DNA of 64,000 nucleotides from Streptosporangium saharense (GTDB lineage: Bacteria > Actinomycetota > Actinomycetes > Streptosporangiales > Streptosporangiaceae): the NCBI RefSeq assembly GCF_014203715.1, contig NZ_JACHJP010000009.1, forward strand, positions 124,001 to 188,000. Reading direction: 5' to 3'. Each line of letters opens with the position of its first letter. The first letter of the stretch is position 1. The position numbers were made by a program, and so were the translations under genes. The notes below the pieces were generated by a model. It was not told where the DNA came from. It was given only the letters and a program-made list of their open reading frames with translations, and searched no databases. This document shows positions 7,870 through 17,120 of the stretch, piece by piece.

Positions 7870-9189
7870 TCATACGCCGACCTCCGCCCGGGACCTGGTG
7901 ACCGTGGCGACGGCCGTACGGACCAGCAGGCGGGTGAGCCGCTCCATCTCCCCGACGTCGGCGGTGTTCATCCCCAGCGAGAAGTCGGTCCCGGCGATCT
8001 TGGGCATGCCGATCCGCACGGTCGGCACCCCCCGTCCCCGCAGGATGTTGGCGTCGGTCGCGCCGCTGTTGCCCCGGATCACCTCGTGCGGACGCCCTTC
8101 GGCGGCCTCCCAGGCGGCCACGGCCTCCCGGGCCACCCATCCTTGGGGGTCGGAGGCGGTGCCGGGGATCGCGAGGACCATCTCGGACGTCACCCGGAGA
8201 CCGGGAAGCTCGGCGCGGATCCCCTCGATCGCGGCCGCGAACTCCCGTTTGGCCTCCATGGGCGTCGTGCGCGGGCTCAGCCGCAGATCGACAAGCAGCC
8301 TGCACGCCGCCGGGGTAACCGCCGCCCGGTACGGCCAGCCGCCCTCGACCGCCGCGACGATCCCCTGCGGGGCGACCGTCCCCCCGGTGTGCCGCTCGGC
8401 GTACTCGGCGAACCACCGCTCAAGCCGCACGGCCACCTCACCCGCCCCCGCGACCGCGTTCTCGTACGGCAGGCGGTGCCGCGAGCCGACATAGGTGTGG
8501 ACGCCGTGGACGGTGACCTCGAACCAGGCCAGCCCGACCTCCTCCCAGGAGACCGTCCAGCCGGGCTTGGCGATCACCGCGAAGTCCGCCCAGAGCCCCT
8601 GTTCGAGCAGGAACGAGCAGCCGACCCCCTGCCCGACGTTGCGCCGAACGTCCCCGGGCCGCGCGTTCGCGGGCATGCCGCCCGCCCCGAACGCGACGAT
8701 CAGGTCCCCGGTCAGCGGCAGCCCGGCCCGGTGGACCGCCTCGGCGGCCATCAGCACGCAGGCGGCGTGCCCCTTCGGATTGCCCGCCCCGAGCCCGGTC
8801 ACCAGGTCGCCCTCGACGCGGGCGACGGGACGCATGTCAGGCCGAAGCTCGGGGCCGATCCACGGCACGTCCTCCTCCTCGCGCCCGGTGGTCAGCGTGT
8901 CGATCGGCGCGTACAGCATGAGGTCGGGACCACTGCCGTCGCCGCGCAACCGTCCCCACGCGTTGGCCTGCCGGTCGTCGAGCGGCTGGACGGCGGCGGT
9001 GACACCGGTGGCCGTCAGGGTCGCGGCGATGCGCTCGGCCAGGGGCCGCTCGCCCCCGATCGGGCTGGGGACGTCCACCAGCCCGCACAGCAGCTCCCGC
9101 AGCCGGGCCCGGCTGACGTGCCGCCAGGCCGAGGCCACCAGGCCACGCCGGTCGGGGTCGAGCCCGGCCAGCCCGTCGGGGACGCTCAC
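7870..9189 (-). CDS. M20-family peptidase-like protein lacking metal ligands
   Basis: 439 residues from GTG 9189, which overlaps the stop of the preceding small gene (GTGA). The fold follows M20/ArgE/DapE: catalytic half, a lid (dimerisation) domain about residues 218-330, then the catalytic half again. The metal-binding positions are changed: the usual HxD is 'APIDT' (P95, D97), the bridging Asp is N137 in 'GAGNPKG', the 'DEE' segment is 'FGAGGMP', the 'GEP' position is 'AKPG', and the C-terminal His is absent from 'GTDFSLGMNTAD'. It is probably not a zinc peptidase; it may bind ligands or catalyse something else. Neighbours suggest a link to aromatic degradation, which is inference. Confidence 0.75.
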   Translation of the reverse strand: MSVPDGLAGLDPDRRGLVASAWRHVSRARLRELLCGLVDVPSPIGGERPLAERIAATLTATGVTAAVQPLDDRQANAWGRLRGDGSGPDLMLYAPIDTLTTGREEEDVPWIGPELRPDMRPVARVEGDLVTGLGAGNPKGHAACVLMAAEAVHRAGLPLTGDLIVAFGAGGMPANARPGDVRRNVGQGVGCSFLLEQGLWADFAVIAKPGWTVSWEEVGLAWFEVTVHGVHTYVGSRHRLPYENAVAGAGEVAVRLERWFAEYAERHTGGTVAPQGIVAAVEGGWPYRAAVTPAACRLLVDLRLSPRTTPMEAKREFAAAIEGIRAELPGLRVTSEMVLAIPGTASDPQGWVAREAVAAWEAAEGRPHEVIRGNSGATDANILRGRGVPTVRIGMPKIAGTDFSLGMNTADVGEMERLTRLLVRTAVATVTRSRAEVGV

Positions 9190-9302
9190 CGGTTGATCCG
9201 GCGGACCTGGGTGTTGACGGTCCTGGCGAGCAGCCGCCACACCAGGGGCAGCGCCGCGACGAGGACACCGCAGACCAGCAGGATCAGCAGGGGACGTGGC
9301 AT
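9186..9302 (-). CDS. 38-residue single-helix membrane protein
   Basis: Starts at ATG 9302 with aaggag 6 bases upstream. 'PLLILLVCGVLVAALPLVW' (residues 4-22) is a membrane helix, followed by a basic tail ('RLLARTVNTQVRRINR') that would face the cytoplasm. Its stop overlaps the GTG of the M20-like gene, so the two are translationally coupled. Too short for family assignment. It may anchor or regulate the M20-like protein; that is inference. Confidence 0.6.
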   Translation of the reverse strand: MPRPLLILLVCGVLVAALPLVWRLLARTVNTQVRRINR

Positions 9303-9506
9303 GGGATCTCCTTGACTCCTCCCGCGAGCCGTCCGGCACCCGGGAGCCGTTTCACCATGCCGAGATGATCCGCCGCCCCGGAGGAACCGCCCACGGAAAC
9401 GTCCCACTCAGCGGGACGCTCCCACGGAACCCCGAGGCGGGACGCCCACGCGGAACCCTGAGCGAGCGTCAGACAGGCGGTGCCGTACAGCCATCCAAAA
9501 CAGCTC
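9303..9506. other. Intergenic region with imperfect repeats
   Basis: About 200 bases upstream of the minus-strand M20 operon and downstream of the B12 importer. Contains three copies of a 'CACGGAA(A/C)C'-like element (about 9391-9400, 9422-9431 and 9448-9457, the last 'CGCGGAACC') and a small hairpin 'CGTCCC..GGGACG' near 9400-9421. These could be regulator sites for the operon starting at 9302; not demonstrated. Confidence 0.35.
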
Positions 9507-10286
9507 TCAGGGCACGTCCTCCCCGGTGAGCAACGTCACCTGGGGAACACCTGTCCTCGGGTGCGCCTCGACCTCCGCCTCGACCCGGTAGACCTCCCGC
9601 AGCATCCGTGGCGTCAGCACCTCGCCCGGAGGCCCGAGCGCCACGACCGCACCGCCGTCCATGACGCAGAGCCGGTCGCAGAACGCGGCGGCCAGGTTGA
9701 GGTCGTGCAGCGCGATCACGGCGGTGATCCCGAGCCCGCGCACCAGGCGCAGCGCGTCGAGCTGGTGGCGCAGGTCCAGGTGGTTGGTCGGCTCGTCCAG
9801 CACCATCACCTCGGGCCGCTGCGCCAGCGCGCGGGCGATCATCACCCGCTGCTTCTCCCCGCCGGAGAGCCGGTCGAAGGGCGCGTGCGCCAGGTCGGCC
9901 ACGTCCAGCCGCTCCAGGGCCTCGGCGATGATCGCCCGGTCGGCGGGGGCGTCCCCGTCGAAGGCCCGTTTGTGCGGGGTACGGCCCATGGCCACCATGT
10001 CGTGGACGCTCAGCCCGAAGTCGCCGCCGCCCTCCTGCAGCACCGCGGCCAGGCGGCGGGCCAGCCACCTGCCCGGCATCCGCCACACGTCGTGCCCGTC
10101 GAGGAGCACCTGTCCCGAGGTCGGGCGCCGCACCCGGTAGAGCGTCCTCAGCAGGGTCGACTTGCCCGCGCCGTTCGGCCCGGCCAGGCCGAGCACCTCG
10201 CCGGGGGCCACGTCGAACGTCACCGCCCGCACCAGGTCCCTGTCACCGATCCGCACGGACACTTCCTGTACGGCGAGCCCGCCCAT
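9507..10286 (-). CDS. btuD: Cobalamin ABC transporter ATPase (BtuD-like)
   Basis: ATPase subunit of a FecE/BtuD-type importer. From the ATG at 10286 (259 residues): Walker A 'GPNGAGKST', Q-loop region, signature 'LSGGEKQR', Walker B 'VMVLDEPTNHLD' and switch His in 'IALHDLN'. I chose this start because it overlaps the permease stop as TGATG; an ATG 24 bases upstream is possible. Last gene of the btuF-btuC-btuD operon. Cobalamin specificity is inferred from the riboswitch upstream of the operon. Confidence 0.85.
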   Translation of the reverse strand: MGGLAVQEVSVRIGDRDLVRAVTFDVAPGEVLGLAGPNGAGKSTLLRTLYRVRRPTSGQVLLDGHDVWRMPGRWLARRLAAVLQEGGGDFGLSVHDMVAMGRTPHKRAFDGDAPADRAIIAEALERLDVADLAHAPFDRLSGGEKQRVMIARALAQRPEVMVLDEPTNHLDLRHQLDALRLVRGLGITAVIALHDLNLAAAFCDRLCVMDGGAVVALGPPGEVLTPRMLREVYRVEAEVEAHPRTGVPQVTLLTGEDVP

Positions 10287-11350
10287 CAGGACCGCCTGCG
10301 CATCAGCCACAGGAAGAACGGCCCTCCGACGAGCGCCGTGATGATCCCCACCGGGACCTCCTCAGGAGTGATCAGTGTCCGGGCGACCAGGTCGGCCATG
10401 ATGAGGAACGCCGCCCCGAGCAGCGCCGTGGCCGGAAGCGCCCGCCGATGGTCGGCCCCGACGAGCAGCCGCACCACGTGGGGCATGATCAACCCGACGA
10501 ACCCGATGGACCCGCTGACCGCGACGACGGTGCCGATCACCATGGCCACCAGCACGAACAGCGACGCCCTGAAGCGGTGCACGTCCAGCCCCAGCGAGGC
10601 CGCGGCCTCCTCCCCGGCCAGCAGCAGGTTCAACGGGCGGGAGACGCCGAGCAGCACGGCGGTTCCCGCCAGCACGGCAGCCGCGGGCACCCACACCATC
10701 GTCCAGGTCGTCCCCGCGAGCCCGCCGAGCATCCAGCGGACGGCCGACTGGGTCCTGTGCGGGTCGTCGGAGGTCACCACCAGGAAACTGGCGACCGCCG
10801 ACAGCACCTCGGCCATGGCGACCCCGGCCAGCACCAGCCGTACCGTCGTCATCCGCCCACCGGAGCGGGCCAGGAGATAGACCGCGACCAGCGCCGCGAG
10901 CGCCCCCGCGAACGCGGCCACCGGCAGCGAGAACGGCCCGAGGAAGGTCAGGCCGAACACCATCACGCTCACCGCGCCGACGCTGGCGCCGGAGGAGACG
11001 CCCAGCAGCATCGGATCGGCCAGCGGGTTGCGCACCAGCGCCTGCAACGCCATCCCGCAGACCGACAGCCCGGCGCCGATGACCCCGCACAGGAGCACCC
11101 GCGGCAGCCGTACGTTCATGACGATGGTCTCCCGCACCGGGGACCAGACCGGTTCGGCGAGCGCGGGGTGGACGCGGTGCAGCAGGATGCCCCACACCTG
11201 GTCCGCGGGCAGGCTGATCGACCCGGCCGCGATCCCGGCCGTCACCGCCCCGCCGAGCAGCGCCACGCACAGCGCGAGCGTCAGCGGGTACGGCAGGCCG
11301 GGGCGGCGCGTGACGGCCACGGCGCGGGAGACCCCGGTCAGGCCGCTCAC
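10286..11350 (-). CDS. btuC: Cobalamin ABC transporter permease (BtuC/FecCD family)
   Basis: 354 residues from GTG 11350, which overlaps the stop of the binding-protein gene (GTGA). Multiple membrane helices with FecCD signatures 'VRLPRVL', 'ALQALVRNPLADP' and 'LLGVSSGASVG', and a C-terminal 'GFVGLIMPHVVRLL' segment contacting the ATPase. Length and pattern are standard for BtuC/FhuB-type subunits. It moves the substrate delivered by the lipoprotein across the membrane using the ATPase encoded next. Confidence 0.88.
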   Translation of the reverse strand: MSGLTGVSRAVAVTRRPGLPYPLTLALCVALLGGAVTAGIAAGSISLPADQVWGILLHRVHPALAEPVWSPVRETIVMNVRLPRVLLCGVIGAGLSVCGMALQALVRNPLADPMLLGVSSGASVGAVSVMVFGLTFLGPFSLPVAAFAGALAALVAVYLLARSGGRMTTVRLVLAGVAMAEVLSAVASFLVVTSDDPHRTQSAVRWMLGGLAGTTWTMVWVPAAAVLAGTAVLLGVSRPLNLLLAGEEAAASLGLDVHRFRASLFVLVAMVIGTVVAVSGSIGFVGLIMPHVVRLLVGADHRRALPATALLGAAFLIMADLVARTLITPEEVPVGIITALVGGPFFLWLMRRRS

Positions 11351-12330
11351 TCGAACCGGTCGGGGTGGATCTGCCGGGCCAGCGACTCGACCGCCGACGG
11401 CGCCCTGACCCCGAGCACGACCGACGACAGCGGCAGCACCGCGAACCGCTTGTTCCTGATCGCCGGAACGTCGGCCAGGGCCGGGTTGGACAGCAGGAAC
11501 TTCTTCTTGTCCTCAAGCTTCTCGTCGCCGTAGTCGTAGATGACGATCCACTCGGGGGCGCGTTCGGCGACCTGCTCGAAGGACACGTCGGCCCAGGTTT
11601 TGTCCACGTCGGCGAACAGGTTGCGGGCCCCCGCCAGGGTGATGATCTCGTTGCCGATGCCCTTGCCGCCCGCGGTGAAGGCGGTCTTGTCGCCGCTGTC
11701 GTAGACGAACAGCTTGACCGGTTCGACGCCGGTGAGCTTGTCCTTCACCCGGGTCAGGGGCTCGTGCAGGCGGGTGACGAGCGTCTCCGCCCGGTCCTGG
11801 ACGCCGAAGATCCTGGCGACGTTGCGGATCTCCTGGTCCATCAGGTCCATGTTCACCGGCCCTGACGGGCACTGCTCAAGGTTGAGGTAGGTGTTGATCC
11901 CGGCCTTGCCGAGCGCCTCGCGGCTGCGACCCTCCTTCTCGTCGAAGGTGCTGGAGAACCCGGCGTAGACGAAGTCGGGCTCCTCGGCCAGCAGCGCCTC
12001 GTAGGAGGGGTACTGCTTGGACAGCACCTTCACCCCGTCGTAGGCGGCCTGATACTCGGGCAGGATCTTGTCGTCGAGATAGCCGGTGCCGACCATCGAC
12101 TTCTCCAGGCCCAGGGCCAGCATCACCTCGGTGGCGTGCTGGTTGAGCGAGACCGCGCGCTGCGGCGGACGGTTGTAGGTGGTCGTGACACCGCAGTTGT
12201 CGAGCGTGACCGAGAAACCAGGAGAGGCGGCTGCGGCGGGGCTCCGGGTCTCAGCGGGGGCACCGCATCCGGCCAGGAGTACGGCGCACGACAGGGCGAG
12301 CAGCAGGGACAGGGGACGTCTGACCGTCAC
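11347..12330 (-). CDS. btuF: Cobalamin-binding lipoprotein (BtuF-like)
   Basis: 327 residues. Signal peptide with lipobox 'LLAGC' (C22), so it is anchored outside the cytoplasmic membrane. The rest is a class III periplasmic-binding fold: '[19 protein letters not shown]' (early helix), '[19 protein letters not shown]', and '[20 protein letters not shown]'. Such proteins carry B12, haem or Fe-siderophores. The cobalamin riboswitch ahead of this gene makes B12 or a related corrinoid the most likely ligand. Confidence 0.85.
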   Translation of the reverse strand: MTVRRPLSLLLALSCAVLLAGCGAPAETRSPAAAASPGFSVTLDNCGVTTTYNRPPQRAVSLNQHATEVMLALGLEKSMVGTGYLDDKILPEYQAAYDGVKVLSKQYPSYEALLAEEPDFVYAGFSSTFDEKEGRSREALGKAGINTYLNLEQCPSGPVNMDLMDQEIRNVARIFGVQDRAETLVTRLHEPLTRVKDKLTGVEPVKLFVYDSGDKTAFTAGGKGIGNEIITLAGARNLFADVDKTWADVSFEQVAERAPEWIVIYDYGDEKLEDKKKFLLSNPALADVPAIRNKRFAVLPLSSVVLGVRAPSAVESLARQIHPDRFE

Positions 12331-12479
12331 GGACGGGTCCTCTCACGGGGGTTGCGCCACGGGACGGCCCTGCCGGAGGACAGCGGAACCGGCCAGGAGG
12401 TCGTCTCCGGGCACACGTCGGCGCGGAGGGCCCGTGTGGTCGTCGCCACGCGAGGTCATCCATCGGCCGACCCGCTCCT
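12331..12479 (-). promoter_or_regulatory. btuF leader / riboswitch expression platform
   Basis: About 150 bases between riboswitch core and btuF. No gene is supported here. In plus-strand order the segment has several GC-rich complementary stretches that could switch between sequestering and exposing the start region. The precise mechanism (termination or translation block) cannot be read. Confidence 0.45.
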
Positions 12480-12690
12480 CTCCGGGGAGATCCGCCCCAG
12501 TTCTTCGAGGAGGCGACCGGGTGAGTCTCCTGGCTCTCGGGTCGATGCTCGTCCCCGTCTTCCCACCCCCTGACAGGGGCAGTGACGGTGTGGGGATCCG
12601 CTCGCCGATCACAGTGGCGGGACCGCGCCGGACTCACACCGGCTTCCTCGTCCCCGCTCGCCTTCGCCGGTCATCATCGCACGAAGCGGT
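12480..12690 (-). promoter_or_regulatory. Cobalamin (AdoCbl) riboswitch
   Basis: Read on the minus strand: 'GAAGCCGGTGTGAGTCCGGC' (complement of about 12628-12647), then 'GCGGTCCCGCCACTGTG' (about 12609-12625), and further on 'AGCCAGGAGACTC' (12523-12535). These are the conserved core and the B12-box-type element of the cobalamin riboswitch, in the right order and spacing. It precedes btuF by about 150 bases, which would hold the expression platform. Outer boundaries are approximate. Confidence 0.93.
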
Positions 12691-12715
12691 CAATCCGCCG
12701 AGGGGGGTTCCCGCC

Positions 12716-13591
12716 TCAGCCGACGACCGGATCTTCCAGCACCCGGACGAGAGCCCGATTCTGGACACCTTCCGGATCGGCGCCGGACAGCCCGGCCACG
12801 GTCACCAGCGCCTTCCACAGCGCCCATCCGCGTGCCCGCCGCCAGGCGTCGCCGGGCAGCCCCACGCTCTGCCTGAAGATCTCCCGGTCCCGGCCGGTGA
12901 AGTGGGTCCACGCCATGACGAGGTCGCAGGCCGGGTCACCGACGCCGCAGGTGCCGAAGTCGATGACCGCCGACAGCCGCCCGCCGGTGACGAGCAGGTT
13001 TCCCGCGGCGATGTCCCCGTGGAACCACACCGGCGCGTACGGCCAGGCGGAGGTGAGCGCGTCCGCCCAGACGGCCCGGCAGGCGGCGGCGTCAACGGCG
13101 TCCCCGAGGACGCCGAGGGCCCGCTCCACCTCCTCGCCGTAGACGCTGGGATGACAGCCCCGGAAGTAGGAGTGCCGCCCGGCCACCGGCCCCCGCCCAA
13201 CGGGCGCCTTCCTGAGGGCCGTCAGGAACCCCCCGAGATCACCCGCCAGCCGGGCGGAGTCAACGTCCTTCGCGGCGTCGAGGGGGTCGCCGGGCAGCCA
13301 GCGCCGTACCGACCACGGGAACGGATAGCCCTCGCCCGGCTCGCCGGTCGCCACCGGCTCGGGAACGGGCAGCGGCAGGTGCCCGGCCAGCGTGGGCAGG
13401 CAGTGCTCCTCCTTCTCCACGGCGGCCACGTAGCCCTCCGCGCTGGGCAACCGTACGGCCAGCGACTCGCCGAGCCTGAAGGTCCGGTTGTCCCAGCCCT
13501 GCCGGGCGACGGGCAGGAGCGGCAGGTCCTTCCAGTGGGGAAACTGCCCGGCGACCAGCGCGCGCACGAGGTCCACGGTGATGTCGGTCAT
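12716..13591 (-). CDS. Aminoglycoside-phosphotransferase-fold kinase (APH family)
   Basis: 291 residues from ATG 13591. Kinase-like fold with the Brenner motif '[13 protein letters not shown]' (catalytic Asp and Asn) and the metal-binding '[16 protein letters not shown]'. N-terminal lobe has '[11 protein letters not shown]' and '[16 protein letters not shown]' (ATP-binding strand and Lys region). Family members phosphorylate antibiotics, choline, homoserine or other small alcohols; resistance is possible but not shown. Divergent from the alanyl-tRNA synthetase gene with only 81 bases between. The huge frame continuing upstream on this strand is antisense to that gene and not part of it. Confidence 0.88.
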   Translation of the reverse strand: MTDITVDLVRALVAGQFPHWKDLPLLPVARQGWDNRTFRLGESLAVRLPSAEGYVAAVEKEEHCLPTLAGHLPLPVPEPVATGEPGEGYPFPWSVRRWLPGDPLDAAKDVDSARLAGDLGGFLTALRKAPVGRGPVAGRHSYFRGCHPSVYGEEVERALGVLGDAVDAAACRAVWADALTSAWPYAPVWFHGDIAAGNLLVTGGRLSAVIDFGTCGVGDPACDLVMAWTHFTGRDREIFRQSVGLPGDAWRRARGWALWKALVTVAGLSGADPEGVQNRALVRVLEDPVVG

Positions 13592-13672
13592 GGGCCCAGT
13601 CTGCTCGAAGGGTCTTGTTGCAATAGGCTTGCACCTGCACATAGCAGGCAGTGGATGGTTCTTGGAGGACGA

Positions 13673-16306
13673 GTGCGGACGGCGGAGGTCAAACGACGGT
13701 TCCTCACCCACTTCGCGGCGGCCGGACACACGGTGGCCGCCAGCGCACCGCTGCCCGCCGACGACCCGACGCTGCTGTTCGTCAACGCGGGCATGGTGCC
13801 GTTCAAGCCCTATCTTCTCGGGCAGCGCACCCCGCCCTATCCCAGGGCGACCAGCGTGCAGAAGTGCATCCGCACCCTCGACATCGACGAGGTCGGCAAG
13901 ACCACCAGGCACGGCACGTTCTTCCAGATGAACGGCAACTTCTCCTTCGGCGACTACTTCAAGGAGGAGGCGATCAGGCTCGCCTGGGACCTGACCGTCA
14001 AGCCGCAGTCCGAGGGCGGCTACGGCCTCGACGCCGACCGGATCTGGGCCACCGTCTACCTCGACGACGACGAGGCCCACGCCCTCTGGCGCGACGTGAT
14101 CGGCCTGCCCGAGGCCCGCATCGTACGGCGCGGCAAGGCCGACAACTTCTGGTCGATGGGCGTCCCCGGGCCGTGCGGCCCCTGCTCCGAGCTCTACTAC
14201 GACCGTGGCCCCGCCTACGGCCGCGAGGGCGGCCCCGAGGTGGACGAGGACCGCTACCTGGAGTTCTGGAACCTGGTCTTCATGCAGTACGAGCGGGGCG
14301 AGGGCGTCGGCAAGGACGACTACCCGATCCTCGGCGAGCTTCCCTCCCGCAACATCGACACCGGCATGGGCCTGGAACGCATGGCGGCCCTGCTCCAGGG
14401 CGTCGACAACCTCTACGAGATCGACGAGACCCGCCCCGTCCTGGACGCCGCCGCGGCGCTGACCGGCATCCGGTACGGCGCGCACTCCGGCCCCTCGGCC
14501 GCCGAGAGCCACCCCGACGACGTCCGGCTCAGGGTCGTCGCCGACCACGTCCGCACCGCCCTCATGCTGATCGGCGACGGCGTCACCCCCTCGAACGAGG
14601 GACGCGGCTACGTGCTGCGCCGGATCCTGCGCCGCGCGATCCGGGCGGTCCGGCTGCTGGGCTACGAGGACCCGGCGCTGCCGGAGCTGCTGCCGGTCGC
14701 CCGCGACTGCATGGCGCCCTCCTACCCGGAGCTGGCCGCCGACTTCGAGCGGATCTCGGCCTACGCCTACGGCGAGGAGGAGACCTTCCGCTCGACCCTG
14801 CGCCAGGGCAGCACACTGCTCGACCGGGCCATCACCAAGGCCGGGAAGCGGCTGCCCGCAGACACGGCGTTCAAGCTGCACGACACCTACGGCTTCCCCA
14901 TCGACCTGACCGTGGAGATCGCCGCCGAACACGGCCTCGACGTGGACGTCACCGGGTTCAGGGAGCTGATGGCCGAGCAGCGCCGCCGTGCCCGCGAGGA
15001 CACCCGAGCCAGGAAGACCGGCCACGCCGACACCGGCCTCTACCGCACCCTCCTCGGCGAGCACGGCGTCACCGACTGGCAGGCCTACACGACGCTGACC
15101 ACCGACTCGACCATCCTGGCCGTGCTCCGCGAGGGAGCGCCGGTGGCCACGGCAACCGAGGGCCAGATCGTCGGCGTCGTCCTCGACCGCACCCCGTTCT
15201 ACGCCGAGTCCGGTGGCCAGGAGAGCGACGCGGGCACGCTGAGCGGCCCGAGCCTGTCCGCCGAGGTGCTCGACGTGCAGCGCCCGATCCCCGGCCTCGT
15301 CGTGCACCAGGTGCGCGTCCTGGACGGCGAGCTGGCGCCGGGGCTGCCCGTGCGCGCCCAGGTCGATCCCGAGTGGCGCGTCGGCGCCCGCCAGGCCCAC
15401 TCGGGGACCCACGTCGTGCACGCCGCACTGCGCGCCACACTCGGCCCGGCCGCCCTGCAGTCCGGCTCCTACAACCGGCCCGGCCACCTGCGCCTGGACT
15501 TCTCCTGGCGCGGCGCCCTGCCCGCCGGGGTCCGCAGCGAGATCGAGGACGCCGCCAACGTCGCCATCCGCCGCGACCTGCCGGTCGACGTGCGTTACAT
15601 GCCGCTGGGGGAGGCCCGCGAGATCGGGGCGCTGGCGCTGTTCGGCGAGACCTACGACGAGACAGTCCGGGTCGTCGAGATCGGTGGCGCCTGGTCGCGG
15701 GAGCTGTGCGGCGGAACCCACGTCGAACGCTCCTCCCAGATCGGCGGCATCGCCGTCACCGGAGAGTCGTCGGTCGGCTCCGGACAGCGCCGCATCGAGG
15801 CCGTCACCGGCATCGAGTCCTTCCGCTACCTCGCCCGTGAGCGCGACCTCGTCTCCCGGATCGCCGAGCAGTTCAACGCGCCCCGCGCGGAGGTCGCCGA
15901 CCGGGTCGCCGCCCTCGCCGAACGCCTCAAGGAGAGCGAACGCGAGACGGCCAGGCTCCGCGACCAACTCCTCGCCGCCGAGGCCGACCGGCTCGCCGCG
16001 ACCGCGACCGTCCACGGCGACGTCCTGCTGGCCACCGGCACCACCGAGGCCGACCCCCGCCTCCTGGCCGACCGTGTCCGTACGGCCCTGCCCTCCGACC
16101 GGCCTGGCGTCGCCGCGGTGCTGTCCGGCACGGCCTTCGTGATCACCGTCAACGCCACGGGCCGCACCCGGGGCCTGTCCGCCGCGGACCTGTTCAGGTC
16201 CCTCCCCGAGGGCAAGGGCGGCGGCAACCAGGAAACCGCTCAGGGCCGCAGACCCACCGACCCCGACAAGGCCCTCGCCGCCCTCGCCGCCCTCCTCACG
16301 GACTGA
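13673..16306 (+). CDS. alaS: Alanyl-tRNA synthetase
   Basis: 877 residues from GTG 13673 (tggagga just upstream); an in-frame ATG lies 6 codons earlier. N-terminal class II catalytic core ('[12 protein letters not shown]', '[17 protein letters not shown]', '[15 protein letters not shown]', '[11 protein letters not shown]'), then the editing domain with metal ligands H576/H580 ('HSGTH') and C679/H683 ('CGGTH'), and a C-terminal DHHA1/C-Ala region ending near 'EGKGGGNQE'. It charges tRNA-Ala and removes mischarged Ser/Gly. The usual actinobacterial alaS neighbours (ruvX, mltG, aroE) are absent, and the C-terminal third looks divergent, so this may be a second copy. Confidence 0.9.
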   Translation: MRTAEVKRRFLTHFAAAGHTVAASAPLPADDPTLLFVNAGMVPFKPYLLGQRTPPYPRATSVQKCIRTLDIDEVGKTTRHGTFFQMNGNFSFGDYFKEEAIRLAWDLTVKPQSEGGYGLDADRIWATVYLDDDEAHALWRDVIGLPEARIVRRGKADNFWSMGVPGPCGPCSELYYDRGPAYGREGGPEVDEDRYLEFWNLVFMQYERGEGVGKDDYPILGELPSRNIDTGMGLERMAALLQGVDNLYEIDETRPVLDAAAALTGIRYGAHSGPSAAESHPDDVRLRVVADHVRTALMLIGDGVTPSNEGRGYVLRRILRRAIRAVRLLGYEDPALPELLPVARDCMAPSYPELAADFERISAYAYGEEETFRSTLRQGSTLLDRAITKAGKRLPADTAFKLHDTYGFPIDLTVEIAAEHGLDVDVTGFRELMAEQRRRAREDTRARKTGHADTGLYRTLLGEHGVTDWQAYTTLTTDSTILAVLREGAPVATATEGQIVGVVLDRTPFYAESGGQESDAGTLSGPSLSAEVLDVQRPIPGLVVHQVRVLDGELAPGLPVRAQVDPEWRVGARQAHSGTHVVHAALRATLGPAALQSGSYNRPGHLRLDFSWRGALPAGVRSEIEDAANVAIRRDLPVDVRYMPLGEAREIGALALFGETYDETVRVVEIGGAWSRELCGGTHVERSSQIGGIAVTGESSVGSGQRRIEAVTGIESFRYLARERDLVSRIAEQFNAPRAEVADRVAALAERLKESERETARLRDQLLAAEADRLAATATVHGDVLLATGTTEADPRLLADRVRTALPSDRPGVAAVLSGTAFVITVNATGRTRGLSAADLFRSLPEGKGGGNQETAQGRRPTDPDKALAALAALLTD

Positions 16307-16343
16307 CGGCCTCCGTCCCACGCGGTGATATCGGCCAGCTCTT

Positions 16344-16835
16344 CTAATCCGGGCAGGTGTATTGCTCGTTGGTCCAACAATGGTCGACGGCCTGCACCTC
16401 CAGGACCCATGCCGTACGGCTCGCGTTCTCGGGCTCCTTGGAGAGAGTCAGACCGATGGCCCGCCCTTCCCATCGCCTCGCCATGTCAAGGACGAGTGAC
16501 GAGCCATACGGCATGAACCGTTTGACGTTCTTGCTCCAGCCGGTTCTCTCCAGGGCGCCCTCGATTTCCTCACGCGTCGCCTCCGGCTTGATTTCGAAGT
16601 CCAGCCAGGCGCCGCTGTTGGCGGAGTCGCATCCGCTGTAGTCCGAGATGGACAGCACTTCAGCGCGGTTCGGAAAGGCGCTCATGGTGGCCTTCCAGAG
16701 CATGGCACTCTCCTTCGTCGCACGTTCCACGCACAGGTCATAACTACTCCGACCGGCGCAGGCGGTGAACCCGGTGGTGAGGAGAACGGCCGATGCGGCC
16801 ATTCCGCACCATCTCAAAAAACGATTTCGTGACAT
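16344..16835 (-). CDS. Hypothetical lipoprotein
   Basis: 163 residues. The signal peptide has a basic start ('MSRNRFLRW'), a hydrophobic core and the lipobox 'FTAC' (C26), so it is probably an outer-surface lipoprotein. The mature part has four further cysteines (two near the N-terminus, two at the end, 'DHCW...YTCPD') that could form disulphides. No family recognised. Part of this gene is duplicated as a remnant at about 18960-19020. Convergent with alaS, divergent from the small peptide gene at 16995. Confidence 0.7.
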   Translation of the reverse strand: MSRNRFLRWCGMAASAVLLTTGFTACAGRSSYDLCVERATKESAMLWKATMSAFPNRAEVLSISDYSGCDSANSGAWLDFEIKPEATREEIEGALERTGWSKNVKRFMPYGSSLVLDMARRWEGRAIGLTLSKEPENASRTAWVLEVQAVDHCWTNEQYTCPD

Positions 16836-16994
16836 GACGCCCCCACTGACACCGACCGCTGGCTCTCTTTATGATCTACCAGCCGTCCCAGGCCTGAACG
16901 GAGATGAGAACATCCCCTTCCGGTCGCTCAGCGCGAGGTTACGCTTACCGAGAGCGCTCCGATCGGAGCCCGGTGAAGGAAGGGAAACACGCGC

Positions 16995-17120
16995 ATGGGC
17001 GATCACGAGGGTAAGCCAGCCGAGGAGCTGAAGCCGTTCATTCCGGGCGGTAAAAAGGAACCGGACACCACCTCTCCTTCGGATCCGGGCAAGCACGAGA
17101 AGAAGCCCGGGCAGAAGTAA
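16995..17120 (+). CDS. 41-residue basic/acidic peptide, coupled to methyltransferase (possible modified peptide precursor)
   Basis: Begins 'MGDHEGKPAEELKPFIPG', continues with a Pro/Lys/Asp-rich tail ('SPSDPGKHEKKPGQK') and has no Cys. A strong ribosome binding site (gaaggaaggg) lies upstream. Its stop overlaps the start of the methyltransferase gene (TAATG), so the two are translationally coupled. A second copy at 19027 keeps the motifs 'MG(D/E)HEG', 'EELKPFIPG' and 'SDPGKHEKK' with only in-frame length changes, which argues for a real coding gene. A substrate or partner of the methyltransferase is the natural guess; no known RiPP family is matched. Confidence 0.65.
   Translation: MGDHEGKPAEELKPFIPGGKKEPDTTSPSDPGKHEKKPGQK

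Noticed and set aside
12716-16321. A 1201-codon open frame on the minus strand
   Set aside because: Only the last 291 codons (APH-fold kinase) are real. The rest is antisense to alaS, a normal artefact of GC-rich third positions, and shows no domain.
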